This document shows positions 51,157 to 63,597 of a stretch of DNA of 64,000 bases, piece after piece. Origin of the DNA: Synchiropus splendidus. Lineage: Eukaryota > Chordata > Actinopteri > Syngnathiformes > Callionymidae. Within the stretch, counting starts at the first letter, position 1; every line of letters starts with the position of its first letter. Below the pieces are notes generated by a model. That model was given only the letters and a program-made list of their open reading frames with translations. It made no database searches and was not told where the DNA came from. A program made the position numbers and the translations under genes. The DNA lies in NCBI RefSeq assembly GCF_027744825.2, contig NC_071343.1, positions 9,322,866 through 9,386,865 of the forward strand, given 5' to 3'.

Positions 51157-51641
51157 CCTATTTTTTTTTTAGATTACACAAAGTCAGCGCGGACAGTACT
51201 TCTGATCTCAAATTGTGTCAAGTGCTGTTAACTTTTTCAAACCCATTGTGTGAAGTCGTGCTCAAGGGCACGCAACACCCTGCATGCGTGATCCCAGACA
51301 CAACAGATTATTACAGTAATACAGTGGATGGGAGGACATATTGGAGTAACACACTTCTCTTTGGTCGCCTATGCTGATTTCATATCTGGTGGAAAGTGTT
51401 TGAAGAAGATAAACCGCTTTTTTTTTCCATGTTGCTGGCAGAAGAAATTAATCAGTTTTCTCAGCTGCGGTCAGACCTGTCACCACAGTCTCATATCTAT
51501 GAGCGCACACGGTGTGTTGGGCCAAGTTTCTGTGTCTGCCCATTTCAACTTTGAGCAGGGCGTCAGAGTTGACCCCGCGAAAGCCAGAGTTGTAGCTTCT
51601 TAACTTTAGATGATGAACAAGCTGCCACAAACAATCGACAA

Positions 51642-51950
51642 GTAACATCCGACTTAGGACCAGCTCGACTTACAGTACGTCCACCCGTACTTACGACCAC
51701 GGACAGCAGATACCAGCAGATGCTTATTTTTTTATTCACTGTCCGGCACCGCAGCACGTAGCAGCCCAGCAACGCGGACAACAGTTACAGCAGCACAGTA
51801 TCGCAGCATCTCACTCTCACACAGCCATCTACCACTACAGTAGCACCTATAACCCTCGCGTCGGCTATTTTGAATGGCATTCGACTTACGTCCAATCGGA
51901 CTTACGACCGGTTGTCCGGAACCGTTTCCCGGTCGTAAGTCGGATGTTAT
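51642..51950. mobile_element. GTAACATCC-type miniature inverted-repeat element, copy 2
   Basis: Starts GTAACATCCGACTTAGGACC and ends GGTCGTAAGTCGGATGTTA, which are inverted over about 20 bases. It shares most of its length with 31648-31940. Close similarity of the two copies implies relatively recent amplification. 309 bp, no coding capacity. Confidence 0.83.
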
Positions 51951-54218
51951 TCATTCACTAGTGACGTTGTGCTCTAAACATAGTGCCTCGTGATCCCACA
52001 TGCTTCACTCTTGGTACCGACAAGTTCAGTAAGTGAAGCGTATTGTCATATGAGGTGCCACACATACCAAGTGACATGACACTGAATTTCAAGAGCGAAA
52101 CCTTAAAGTCCGCCACCTCATGGCATAAACCCTTAAGGCAACCGCCTATGGCGTCAGCTAGCGCTGTGGAAGGGGAGAAATGGGCCTCAATAGAAAAGTC
52201 AATGTGGCAACCTGCAGCAGTTATGTTGCTTTTGTAGGCAGCTAAGGATGTTATCCATGTCCCATAGACTTCACTAGTCTGACCCTTGCCCTATCTGAGA
52301 AGTCCAGATTTAAATTTCTAACTCGTGGTATGAGCAGGTAGTGAATGAAATAAGGAGTTCAATGAACTAAGAAGTGAATAATGTATCTGTTTTAGTCTGC
52401 TGTCTAAAGTGATAAACAGAGAGAACAATCGACGTTCAGGAGGAGGTGATGGACAGAGAAAAAGATCCTGGGTTTGTGCCTGCTGTCTCTCAGTGTTTAG
52501 TTCCTGACAGAAGTCTGCAGCCCAGCGACGGGTGACTGTGTGAAACACTCGCTGGAAATGGCAGCTTGCAAAAACGTTGTCATCATTCACAATGTAAGCG
52601 GAAACATGTCAGAAGGAAGCTCCACTGCTGTGCAATGTTGAGCTTGACTGACACGGCTGTCTGTGCCACCAGCGAGCTTAAAAAAAAAACAAAAAAAACA
52701 AAAAAAAGAGACATGACAGCCTGGCCGAAATCTTCAGAAATTGTTGATCAGATAGTGACTTGGCGGTGAGATATTATTTCCATGTTGCATTTTAAAGGCA
52801 TCAACATTGACGTGACCGTTTCTTAGGTTTGACAGCTTCAGCACGCAGAGCACTTACTTACAGATGTACACAAACAGCAGTGGGACTGAGAGAGAAGCCT
52901 CGAAAGGGAGTGGTGGAGAGAGAAAGCAGCTGAAGACATATAAACTATGTAAATGCGAAAACCAGTGGGGAAGCCTGACAACAACAAACCAACCGAAGGC
53001 AATAATGTTTGTGACATATCTCTAATATTCATGCATTTTTCTATTTAATTGGAATCCGTCAGCACACCAGTGGCATCAGAGCGCCCGCTAAGGTGGTGCC
53101 GCAGTGCCGGTGAGACTCAAAGAAGGCAACAGTTAAATGGTTGCAGAGCAGCAGATGAAGACGAGTCAATGGGAGGAACACATCGCTACAAGCCGACCTT
53201 CAATAGAGAGTGCCATTTAAGAGGCATGAGTGCAGAATTAAATGGGAAAACAGGGATTCTTCCACACACCGTCACAAGTCAGAGGGAAATACATTTTGGA
53301 TAATATATGGTGCCGAACGTGAAGCAGGTTTTGTGTTACCTGGTGTCAACTATTGAGATAATTATATGCTCATGAATCACCATTTTTTGGGAAAAAAATG
53401 AATCACATAAGTAAAATAAACTCAATGAACCCATCTCTTGTTCGTGCACTGAACAGGCTTTCCAACCGTGATGCCTCTCAGTGAACATGTCGCTACAGCT
53501 GTGTGGATTTTAGCTGCCATTATGCATGCACATGTCATACATAATTGGAAAGCTCTAGCTTTAAGCTTCGAGATGCCGTTTGATTCTTTTTTTTTTCTTC
53601 CTTTGTCACGCAAATTGTTCTGGAGTTACTGCACAGAGAAGCCGGCTTAACACTTGGCGCCTGTGCAGGTGACCGTGCGCTCAGTTTAAGTGCACCTGCT
53701 GCAGAAGTTGGTTTTACAATGGGGGTATGAGCACCAAGTCCCAGTTCTCTGCCTCCAGATGGTGTTTGGATTTCAGGTTTACCCTTCAAGGAGTCACAGT
53801 AATTTGAAATATGCCTGTAAATAAAGGGTAAATTAATCTCACTCGCCATCAATACTGCACAACAACTGCTCAAGGGTTCACATCCAGTGGAACAGTTCAA
53901 GTCAGTTTGGAAGTCGTATTCATGAAATGGCACACTGAAAGCAGAATATGTCTCACTGTCTTTCAAGTAAAACCAGTGAACCGAGTTGACACTGAGACTT
54001 GGAATTGCTTCCGTACATCATATATGTGGTCTTGAGACCAGGTTTGATCGATTTTTGTACCTTTCTCAGTATCATAGTTCTTGTCAATACGTGCATTTGG
54101 TATTTGACTTCATGGCGAATTTGAAGAGACTCACATGTTATTCACTTTCAAAGACACCGATCTCTCGCATCCAAAGAGACAAATAAGGAATGAATGAAAA
54201 CATTGAAAGTAAAGAATG

Positions 54219-54236
54219 TATATATATATATATATA
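54219..54236. repeat. (TA)n microsatellite
   Basis: A short alternating TA tract in intron 1. Confidence 0.9.
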
Positions 54237-55769
54237 GCCGAGTGTGAAGTCAAACGGAAGTCGAGCCACCAAGTTGGAAGTGAACCAAATGAGAGGTGCA
54301 GGGTGATCACAGCTTTCTCTGTCAGTGGCTTTATCGCCATCATTGGCCCGTTTTGACCTCCTAAAACCTGAACTTACAACTTAAGCACAGTGACTTTGAG
54401 AAAGAATCACAGGCTCCCGAGCATCAGCACCGCTGGGTGTAGAAAGTTAACGACCAAAGTCAAACCAATGCCATTGATAATTGAAGCTAACTCACAATGT
54501 CTGAAAACCCTAATGGCACTTAGAGTTGTGCATACTAAATCAGCAGCTGCTCGCCCGCAACCTTAGGACTGTATACGAGCGCGGCGTCTCTATACATGCA
54601 GCGTGAACCGCTTCGCAGTGCAGTGGGGAAGAATAAAATAAATAAGAACATTATCCATCGTTCATTTCGGGTCAACGTGTTTCAGTGATTCTGTTCCGCA
54701 TTAATATTCATAAGGTTTCAAGCTTTTTCGACGACTGACTATTATCCGAAATGTCATGATGAAAAATAAGAAGCGCTTGCAGTGATTTTTTTATGATCTT
54801 CCTTTTTGCACTTTGAGAGGCTTGAGCAAAATAGGATGCACAAACAACACATCAGTTGCTTGAGTTAAGTTGATGAAATAAGGACACTTTCATTTGATCA
54901 TGACGGGCAACAAATGCCTGCAATTATTAAAGTCATTCATGCAGGAAAGAGGAACGAAACAAGCGCAACAAACCCCCTCGACTTTGTTGACATCATATCA
55001 CCGCGGTAGAATCAAAACCAAAGCGTTAAATGTGCATTTAAATATTTACCTTAGAATTGAACACAAATTAAAATACATTTTTAACGCTCTTAGTTTTTAA
55101 CACCAAAGTTGGGCCGATTTCAACAAGTTGCCGATATAAATTCAGATATAAAACTACTTTTTTGGTAAACTAAAATTGAAGTTTCTTTAGGTCAGAAAGG
55201 CTGCCATTGTCGACTATTACGACACATATATAACACAGCAAACGTCAAACGAAATGAAAGTAATTTTAAGAAAGCCTTAGGTTTGAATCAATACAAACTA
55301 CGCTAACTTGACAAAATAGCAGCAATAGAGGAGCATTTCTGCTGAACATTTAAACTATTTTTCACTGGCAAGACAAAAGCAAAGTGAACAAACAGCAATA
55401 TTCAAAGGCAGTTTCAGCCCACACATCGCAAAACTGTATTCAGTTTTGGGCTGCTCGACAAAAAAGCTGACATCTCCCACAACGGCTCCTGTACGCAGTT
55501 ATTTTTTCTCTCGTGTCAAAGACCAAGCCTCTTAAGGTGTGTTATCATTTAAACCCAGTGAATAGGTTTTCTGCAGCCGAATTGATCCAGTGGGTAGAAG
55601 GCTCCATGTCGTCTTCCACCAGCCAACTCCACCAGACTGAACATAATGCTTCTGTGCCCACGTTTTCTCTGTTCTTGTTGAAAAACCAAACGGGGTTGAG
55701 CACAAATAGGCTCCTTCGAGGGAGGAGAGTGAAGCCCTCCTTGAAGGAGAAATGGGCTTTCCATCAGTG

Positions 55770-55791
55770 TCTCTCTCTCTCTCTCTCTCTT
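55770..55791. repeat. (TC)n microsatellite
   Basis: Eleven TC units ending TTCAG. It resembles a polypyrimidine tract plus AG on the plus strand, but no coding sequence follows. Confidence 0.9.
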
Positions 55792-56216
55792 CAGCCTTTG
55801 CTTTGCTCACAAAGGTAGCAGACAAGCGGATGGAAATCAATCGCGTGGAGCAACAACATCAAAGTAAGTTAGGAGTGGAAAGCAGGGCCATATGGAGAGG
55901 GAAGCAGGTGAACAGTAAAAATAACCAGTTGTTTCTGGAACTTTAGATGCTTCAAATAGACCCGCTTTAAACACACCGTCTGCAGACAGGATGGTGATCG
56001 CACTAAACCCACTTATCTTCTACTGGAACACAACGTTGTGTACCTGCTGACCTGACAGCAGAACTTGTTGTCTTGAATGGTTGTCAGTCTTCATGTGCTA
56101 TTGTCCAGACAATCCGCCCACATCTCGCCCCAAGTTGCTGGGAATAAACTGAAGTATAAGAATATATTTTTTCAGTTAGAACTTCACAAAAATCATTATA
56201 AGGGTACATTTTCTAC

Positions 56217-56456
56217 TGCAGCAGAACAGCGGCCACGAGGCGAGTGTCCCAGGTTCAAATTCTGCTTGGAGCAAAACTGTATTTGGTCATTCTTCTCGCG
56301 ATTGTGTGGGTTTCCTCCAGGGACTCTTAAGTGCCTTGTGATGGACTGGCAATGAGTGTCACCACCTCTCATCCCATGTAGCTGAGAGGCGTCGGTCCTC
56401 TATGACTCTACTCTGGGAATAAGCGGCAGAAACTTGAGATGCGGTTGGATGAATTT
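56217..56456 (+). mobile_element. tRNA-type SINE, 5' truncated or diverged
   Basis: Contains a B-box-like CCCAGGTTCAAATTCTGC, then GTGTGGGTTTCCTCCAGGGA, then CTTGTGATGGACTGGCAATG, then GGGAATAAGCGGCAGAAACT. This order is characteristic of the common fish tRNA-derived SINE (B box, central domain, GATAAGCGGCAGAAAATGGA tail), recognised from memory. An A box is not evident. It is non-coding and far diverged. Confidence 0.75.
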
Positions 56457-56518
56457 CCTTCACCACAATTACAATATGATGAAGGTGCTAGGGCTGTGTA
56501 TTGGCAGGTTACTTGCGT

Positions 56519-56522
<4 letters not shown>

Positions 56523-56582
<60 letters not shown>
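56523..56582. repeat. (AT)n microsatellite
   Basis: A pure 60 bp AT tract just downstream of the SINE. Confidence 0.97.
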
Positions 56583-56585
<3 letters not shown>

Positions 56586-56888
56586 GATACAGGAGTGGTG
56601 ATATGATACATTGGGATACATTTGCATTACTGTACGTTCAGCAATATAATGTAATAAGAACCAGAATTTTAAGGGCAAAATAAGATAAAGCAGTACAATA
56701 TTATGTGCACAGAAAAGAGTTTGTCAGACCAGTTTTCACAGTTCCCATAACAAAATTACTGCATGCAAACATGTATATGTGAAAATGTAAACACATCTTA
56801 AATGCAGCAGTATATCCACTTATCTATGTATCAAATATCGATATTTTCTTACATCCCTAAATTGCCCTTTGAATTTGAATTAAAAAAA

Positions 56889-56893
<5 letters not shown>

Positions 56894-56941
<48 letters not shown>

Positions 56942-56965
56942 TATATATATATATATATATATATA
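56894..56965. repeat. (TA)n microsatellite
   Basis: A 72 bp alternating tract with a single G interruption at 56940, about 310 bp from the previous AT tract. Confidence 0.97.
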
Positions 56966-59726
56966 CAAGACCTCTGTGACACCATCAAAAAATGCTTCAA
57001 GATATTTAGATATTCTCTTTAGTCTTTAGAAACATCAGCTGATATGCGTGATATCAACCTGCAACAAGCATTGTGGCGGCTATTAACCTTGCCACAAAAA
57101 CAAAAGCAGTGGACCAACAACTATCCCATGACATATTGACAACTTTGAGGGCATTTTTCAAGTGAACTGCTATCAACGATGAGCAGCAAGAAAGAGCCAG
57201 TGCGTGTGGGTGGATCGCGTGGGTGTCGTTGACTGAAGAAAAATGAAATAAGGAGAGTCAGCGAAAGTTGAACATGCAGACCAACTTTACTGAGTAATGA
57301 CTGGGAGGGAGACAGACAATAAGGCCAATTTCATGAAGTGAAAATGATCAAGTGAAGGAATAAATCTCTCTTGACAGTTAGGTTAAAATCCAATTGATCT
57401 CTCCCTTAACAATACATCACTAGTTCCAGCGAATGATAAGGAAGTAGGAATATTTTGAAGCAGTCAGCAGGTTCTCCCTCCACAATTCTCTGCGGATTAA
57501 TACAAATTTATATCTATGAATAATTTTTTAATTTACTTTAACAACACATATCACTGTTACTTGCTCGCTGTATCATGTAGAACATGAATTTGGTATTTAG
57601 TTCCCTCACGTTTAGTGTTGTGAGGGGGGTCTCAAGCCACCAGATAGAAGCAGAAAAGATCCTTAAATTTATTTAACATGCATTTCTTAACTAAAATATT
57701 TTATGATAAGAAGGAAATAGGGATAAAAGCGTAATTGCACTATGACACAATATTCTAAAAATGTGCTATCTGAACATATTGAATAGATTTTTAATACATT
57801 TTATTTAAAGATCATGAATAATAAATAATAAAAAAAGTTCAGTTTAACATTTCAGTATAAACTCTATTATTATATTTTAGACTCTTAAGACTGAGTGTCC
57901 ACACACATCAGATTTTTGCCTCTCAGTAGTAGCAGTAGTGATTTTTAAAATGTTGACTACATTTCAAGAAACTCCACACTCTGGCTTTTTCGTGATGCGA
58001 TTACAATACACCCATCTTAGTGACAAAAAGATGGCCAGCAAGTCAAAGACATGTACAGCAACTCCTATCGAAAAGAAAGAAAAGACATCAACAGTCATAA
58101 TAATAATTTAATGTCCACATATACATTTTAGCAGAAGCAACTTCATGTCCCAAATAGCAAGAAAAGAAAAACTCATCAAAAGCTTGGGTCTAAAGAAGGT
58201 AATAGAAAAGAAAAAGATATAAAAGGTTGGAGAAAAATATATTTAGAATAGAATTCCATGAAGAATAGAAATGGATAAAAAAAAAAAAAACCTCGAGGCA
58301 CAGTACTGCTACTACTATTATTATTATTATCTTGCTTGAATTAATGCTTATTTCAATCCACTGTAATACATTGAAGTTACATTTGATGCATGTATTAAAA
58401 ATCCTGTATGTACTGTACCTTCAATAGCGTCAACAACGTTCACTTCAAGTTGGTTATTGTGACTTGAAATTTATGATCAGCACTTCATGGCACTGTATTG
58501 TTTTCCTCAGCCACTTCTGGAGTGCCAGCTCAACAGTCGCTTCTGGCATCAAGCACTGTACATTCCAAATCAAACATTTATCATTTTAACCACGCTGACA
58601 TGCCTGAGCCGCGTGTCGCGCCACCAGCAGCTTATTTAATCCGACGCCACATAATTGAATCACAAAGTTCATTTCATTGGAGGCTCCACACTTGCGCCTG
58701 AGCGATCAGGCATGTAGATGGAAATGAGGCGGTGTATCCTTCCCACCTATCGTTTCTGGTGGCATTTGGAAAGGGCACTTGCAGGAAGCCTCGCTGGAGA
58801 AGCTCTGGCACCGTCTGTAACCTATGCATGCTTCGTGGACTGAACATAACAGATGGCCTCCATCTCCAGAACGCACACTTCAGAAGCAAGACAGCAGAAG
58901 TTGCCAACGCAGTCAGGAAGCATTAGTGCTCTTGTAGCAACAACTTTTTCGCCGACCACTTCTGAGGAACGGGACGCTACTCGGCTGAATTTGAACAGAA
59001 CACACCTATTCAACCGTGACGATACAGTCACTTGTTTCAGGGTAATTGAATTAGCAAACAGAGCCTCGGTGCGGCAAAGTAGAGAGGGAAATGTAGAGTT
59101 GAAATCATGAAGCTAAAAGCAGGAGAAGACTTGAAAGCTTGGCCGGCCGGGCTTCTGCGAGTACTTGGACCTCGCAGATACCCAGGAGTCTTTTAGAGCA
59201 CCAGTCTCTGCTGCAGAGAGAGCGACAACTTGTGTTTTCTTTCATGGAACATATGTATATCTGATGAGTTGAAGGGATAGCAATGTTCTCGATGGCCTGC
59301 TCCAGCGACTCGACAAACACGACTGCGCTTCAGCAGGACACCATGTTAATGATGCACTGGCCGCGGCTGCACGCCTTCTTTGCTTGGCACAAGAACAGTC
59401 AGAACAAAAGTACAAGCCACTCAACAGAGGTGCCTTCAATTCATTGAATCTTCCTGGATCTTTGCAAAGTTTTGATGATTTAGTTCATAACATCTGACCG
59501 CAATGAACAGAGACGGAATGAATTAATGTGAACAAATCCTCATAACTAGACGCAGGCTCAATGGCTTTTGTGGGGATGGATGAATCACTGAGTGGATCAG
59601 AACATAAGGAAATTTACACATTTCATCAGGACACAAGTGTCCATTCTTTCATCACCCCATCTACATATAACGGAATATAACAGATATGTTACACTCTTTT
59701 TCCGTTTTTATTCATGACGACAATTC

Positions 59727-60090
59727 GACAGACAGACAGTGAGACAGACGGTGAGACAGACAGACATACAGACAAACATAAACAGTGAGACAGACATATA
59801 GACAGACAGACAAACAGTGAGACAGACAGACATATAGATAGACAGACAGTGAGACAGACAGACAGTGAGACAGACAGACAGACAAACAGATACAGTGAGA
59901 CAGACAGACATACAGACAAACATAAACAGTGAGACAGACATATAGACAGACAGACAAACAGTGAGACAGACAGACATATAGATAGACAGTGAGACAGACA
60001 GACATATAGATAGACAGTGAGACAGACAGAAAAACAGTGAGACAGACAGATAGACAGTGAGACAGACAGACACACAGAAAGACATACAGA
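59727..60090. repeat. (GACA)n-derived array with higher-order repeat
   Basis: A 364 bp degenerate tetranucleotide array built from CAGACAGACAGTGAGA-like words. A segment of about 86 bp (59761-59846) recurs almost exactly at 59905-59990, a 144 bp offset. The minus-strand frames (repeated Cys-Leu-Ser) are artefacts of the repeat. Confidence 0.92.
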
Positions 60091-60107
60091 CTTAGATCAG
60101 ATTCTAG

Positions 60108-60225
60108 CAGTAATGGGCTGTTGAAACAATGTTCTCATTTTCAGAGGTGAGTAGGTGGCGCGTTTGAGGTTTCATGGACATGGTTACTCAAATCCAAAGA
60201 CTTTATGGCAGTGAGAAAATTCCCA
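60108..60225. mobile_element. GATGAGG-type element, rearranged copy
   Basis: Forward-oriented family sequence (ATGGGCTG, then TTCTCATTTTCAGAGGTGAG and GGTGGCGC) is joined to reverse-oriented sequence (GAGGTTTCATGG, then CTCAAATCCAAAGACTTTAT). This looks like a small foldback derivative. Boundaries are approximate. Confidence 0.5.
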
Positions 60226-60564
60226 GCACAACGTCTCACATCAAAATCACAGTGACCATCAAACCAAACCAAGTTGTTTCCCGACGTTTCTCTAGTGAGA
60301 AATCTGCCCTTGGCTGGCCGACTTTACTGACATTAACAAAACTACAGTAGAAACCAGTTCACAGTGCATCTTCATTGCGTAACGAAAATAACACCTAGTT
60401 CCATCCAGTACATTCATACATCACTCATTTCTTCTTGCTAACTTTTATCCCATTACAAAATCAGACACCTGACACCGTCGAGCTTTTGCTCTGCATCTCA
60501 TTCAACACTCAGTTTTCATCAAAACTTTTGAGGCTTATGACTAGTTTCTCCCAGCTTATCGCTA

Positions 60565-60762
60565 ATGATGGGCTGGTGAGGCTTCATGAAACCATGTGCT
60601 CATTTTCAGTCCTCTAGATGGCATTCATTGCTGTAAAACCTTTGGATTTTAACAACCATTGCAAAGAAGCCTGACTGTACATTGTTTTTTTCAAATTGAG
60701 AGCGCCACCTACTGAGCTGTGAAAGAGAGGACTGTTTCATGAAGCGTAGTCATGCCATCACT
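60565..60762. mobile_element. GATGAGG-type miniature inverted-repeat element
   Basis: Starts ATGATGGGCTGGTGAGGCTT and ends near GTTTCATGAAGCGTAGTCAT. Internal words CCTCTAGATGGCATT, CCTTTGGATTTTAACAACCA and CACCTACTGAGCTGTGAAAG match the other copies. It has no coding capacity. Confidence 0.72.
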
Positions 60763-61349
60763 ACTTGTCGCACTGAAGGAAATACCCTCAGTGTTAAACA
60801 TTTATTGCTGCAACAAAAAAGATGGAGGGAATATAATAAAGGATAAAAACATTTTAACTGAGGACCTTTCCTTTCAGAGGTCTCTGTTTGAAAATGATAT
60901 CAGTATGTGTCACTCTCATGTGGGTTTACGTCTCACAGTGACATGAATAATTTGTTTAGGAGACACTATTGTGACCAACCAAACCGAAAGAAAATAAAAT
61001 GTTGATGAAATGTTGAATATGATTTTTTTTTAGAAAACATTGAGAGAAGTTTAAGTGTAGGAGAAAGCAAGATGGAAAATAGAATGAAAGAGGTAAATGT
61101 GGCCCTGGGGCAATGTAATGCTCCGTCCTGTTGGACATAGTGAATTTGTGTAAAAGCTATTAGAGTCGGCGGTGCCTGGGGAAATCGTCTGCTTCTTAAT
61201 TTGCCATATGTGACACAAAACGCTGCCACCTTGCTGAAACAGGCAATCAATCACAACCTTGAGATACAGCTGACAAAAACGGCGTCAAATTCCTGTCACT
61301 CACTGCCGGTGCCACTCAAAAAGTGTTTTTTTTGGGTTTTTTTTTTTAC

Positions 61350-61390
61350 CTCAACTGAAAGATTTTTCATGTTACACGTGAAATTAACAA
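61350..61390 (+). repeat. 41 bp direct duplication, left copy
   Basis: CTCAACTGAAAGATTTTTCA, then TGTTACACGTGAAATTAACA. It matches 62983-63023 at 40 of 41 positions, and both copies are preceded by a poly-T run. It lies just left of the ATCC array. Confidence 0.9.
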
Positions 61391-61404
61391 ATAGAAATAA
61401 TACA

Positions 61405-61486
61405 TATCCATCTATCATTCATCTAGCTATCATCCATCCATCCAACTATCCATCCATTTATATATCTATCCATCCATCCATCCATC
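61405..61486. repeat. (ATCC)n array, left part
   Basis: Degenerate ATCC/ATCT repeats interrupted at 61487 by a non-repeat insert and resumed at about 62182. Confidence 0.9.
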
Positions 61487-62181
61487 TGTCAAGATACGAA
61501 GGAACGAGGGAGCTAAAAGCCACGTGTGGAAGACGTGGAGTGGGACCCAAGCGCAAGTGGTGATAGGCACAGGAGGCAGGAGCAAGTAAAAAAATAGATA
61601 TTTAATAATTAACAAACTAAAACAGAACAGAAAGCGTCACCGAACCGGGAAGAAACAGAGCGAACACAGAATGTAAAAACAGAGTAACGAAACTAACAGA
61701 AGTGCACAAACATGAGTAAAAAAGTCAAAACAGAAAGCGTCACCGAACCGGGAGAAAACGAAAATAAATCACAGGGAACTAGATTTACAAAAGCACAAAG
61801 GACAGATAATCACAAAAGAAACCAGGGAGCACAAGGAAGCACGAAGAAACAAAACACTAACTCAAGGCAGCAGGGTTAAACACAGAGTAACAAAAGAACA
61901 AGCAAGCGCACAGAATAAGAGACCGAAAACAAAGAGAGCCACGAGAACCAGGAGTTACCACGGGGAACGAGGAGTCCAAAATCCACAGGAACAAGAGGAC
62001 ACATGACAGGGAACATGGAAACAATGGGATCAATAAATAACCAACTGGCACACGGTGCTGGAGCCCAGGTGTTTTAATGCACATGTGATCAGTGGTTAAT
62101 CGGCTCCAGCCGTGTGCCGAAAGAAAACAGAGGGAGAAAAGCAAAACATGGCTCAGGGACACTGAGCCAGGAAGCGGAGCC
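61487..62181 (-). mobile_element. Retroelement-like insert in the ATCC array (possible solo LTR)
   Basis: About 695 bp of complex sequence splits the ATCC array. On the minus strand it opens near GGGCTCCGCTTCCTGGCTCA, contains a TTATTAAATATC tract and ends CCTTCGTATCTTGACA. A terminal ACA and a late ATTAAA-like signal would fit a solo LTR of a fish Ty3/gypsy-like element, but a TG start is not secure. The target duplication cannot be read inside an ATCC repeat. Within it, AGAAAGCGTCACCGAACCGG occurs twice (about 61630 and 61732), an internal direct duplication. A 111-codon minus-strand frame inside has no recognised domain. Confidence 0.5.
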
Positions 62182-62970
62182 CATCCATCCAACTATCCAT
62201 CTAACTATCCATCCATCCATCCAACTATCCATTGAACTATCCATCCAACAATCCATCTAACTATCCATCCATCCATCCAACAATCCATTGAACTATCCAT
62301 CCATCCAACTATCCATCCATTTATATATCTATCTATCCATCCATCCATCCATCCATCCAACTATCCATCCATTATATATCTATCTATCATCCATCCATCC
62401 AACTATCCATCCATTTATATATCTATCTACCCATCATCCATCCATCCAACTATCCATCCATTTATATATCTATCTATCCATCCATCCATCCAACTGTCTA
62501 TCCATCCATCCAACTATCCATCCATTATATATCTATCTATCATCCATCCATCCATCCATCCATCGAACTATCCATCCATTTATATATCTATCTATCCATC
62601 ATCCATCCATCCAACTATCCATCCATTTATATATCTATCCATCCATCCATCCAACTATCCATCCATCCATCCAACTATCCATTGAACTATCCATCCATTC
62701 AATTATCCATCCATTTATATAGCTAGCTATGCATCCATCCATCCAACGATCCATACATCTAGCTATCATCCATCCATTCAACTATCCATTCTTCTAGCCA
62801 TCCATTCATCCATCCATCCATCCGTCCATCTAAGTATCCATCCATCCATCCATCCATTTATATATCTGTCTAGCTATCCATCATCTATACATCCAACTAT
62901 CCATTCGTCTAGCTATCATCCATCCATCCATCCATCCAACTATCCATCTAACTATCCATCCATCCATCTA
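62182..62970. repeat. (ATCC)n array, right part, with higher-order units
   Basis: About 790 bp of ATCC repeats organised into longer recurring units of the type ATCCAACTATCCATCCATTT, then ATATATCTATCT. The single open plus-strand frame (Ile-His-Pro-Ser-like repeats) is a consequence of the repeat. Confidence 0.95.
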
Positions 62971-62982
62971 TTTTTTTTTTAT

Positions 62983-63023
62983 CTCAACTGAAAGATTTCT
63001 CATGTTACACGTGAAATTAACAA
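62983..63023 (+). repeat. 41 bp direct duplication, right copy
   Basis: CTCAACTGAAAGATTTCTCA, then TGTTACACGTGAAATTAACA. It differs from 61350-61390 at one position and lies just right of the ATCC array. Confidence 0.9.
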
Positions 63024-63396
63024 GAGATCCTGGCGCTGCAACACGACGATACGATGGAGCGCCATCAATATTAATCGCGACATTCATTGCTACGCAAGAT
63101 TGGTTGTATCAACATTTAATGGCTTTCCAGAGCTACTTGCCTTCTCACAACTGCTCGGATTGTTTTATTATTTAATACATAAGGCTGAATTATTTATTGG
63201 TTGTTATATTTATTAGGATCCAGATGGCTCCAGAGACGACGGGGATCGAGGAAAAGTGCATCTTTCTATTTCCGCTTTTGAAACTGATTTGACTGTTAGG
63301 CGCGGAATGTTACCATTTATGAGTGTGATATGTATGAACTTGTTCAAGCTCTTTGTACTTATTATATTTTATTTTTTGGTCCTGGGATTCCCAACC

Positions 63397-63567
63397 ATGT
63401 GAGGTTTCATGAAGCAGTGTTGTGATGTTCAGAGGCCACCAGTAGGCACTGTCTGCTGCTAAATGTTTTGTCTTGAACAACCAATTCCATGAAACCTTAC
63501 ATCATTCCTACCACCATCAAACAGCCTCTGAAAATGACAGTTTCATGAAACCTCATCTACCCATCAC
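63397..63567. mobile_element. GATGAGG-type miniature inverted-repeat element
   Basis: One end reads GTGAGGTTTCATGAAGCAGT and the other reads CAGTTTCATGAAACCTCATC, then TACCCATCAC, so the ends are inverted. Internal GCCACCAGTAGGCACT and TTGAACAACCAATTC match the family. About 170 bp. Confidence 0.72.
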
Positions 63568-63597
63568 TAGTACGCATAATGTTCTGTCCTCTTTGCA

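Noticed and set aside
53535..53966. 143-codon minus-strand frame.
   Set aside because: No domain, no splice context, and other frames overlap it; treated as chance.
55770..55800. TC run plus AG on the plus strand as a splice acceptor of a nested gene.
   Set aside because: It is a pure microsatellite and the sequence after it encodes nothing recognisable.
59689..60085. Overlapping minus-strand frames of about 97-128 codons rich in Cys, Leu, Ser and Val.
   Set aside because: They are translations of the GACA-derived array in several frames at once; no domain or start context supports a gene.
61857..62192. 111-codon minus-strand frame with hydrophobic stretches.
   Set aside because: It falls in the retroelement-like insert; its apparent membrane segments come from T-rich sequence.
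62288..62722. 144-codon plus-strand frame with repeated Ile-His-Pro-Ser.
   Set aside because: Entirely a translation of the ATCC microsatellite.
62182..62970. Regularly spaced repeats that could suggest a CRISPR array.
   Set aside because: The unit is a tetranucleotide with no unique spacers, in a vertebrate intron.
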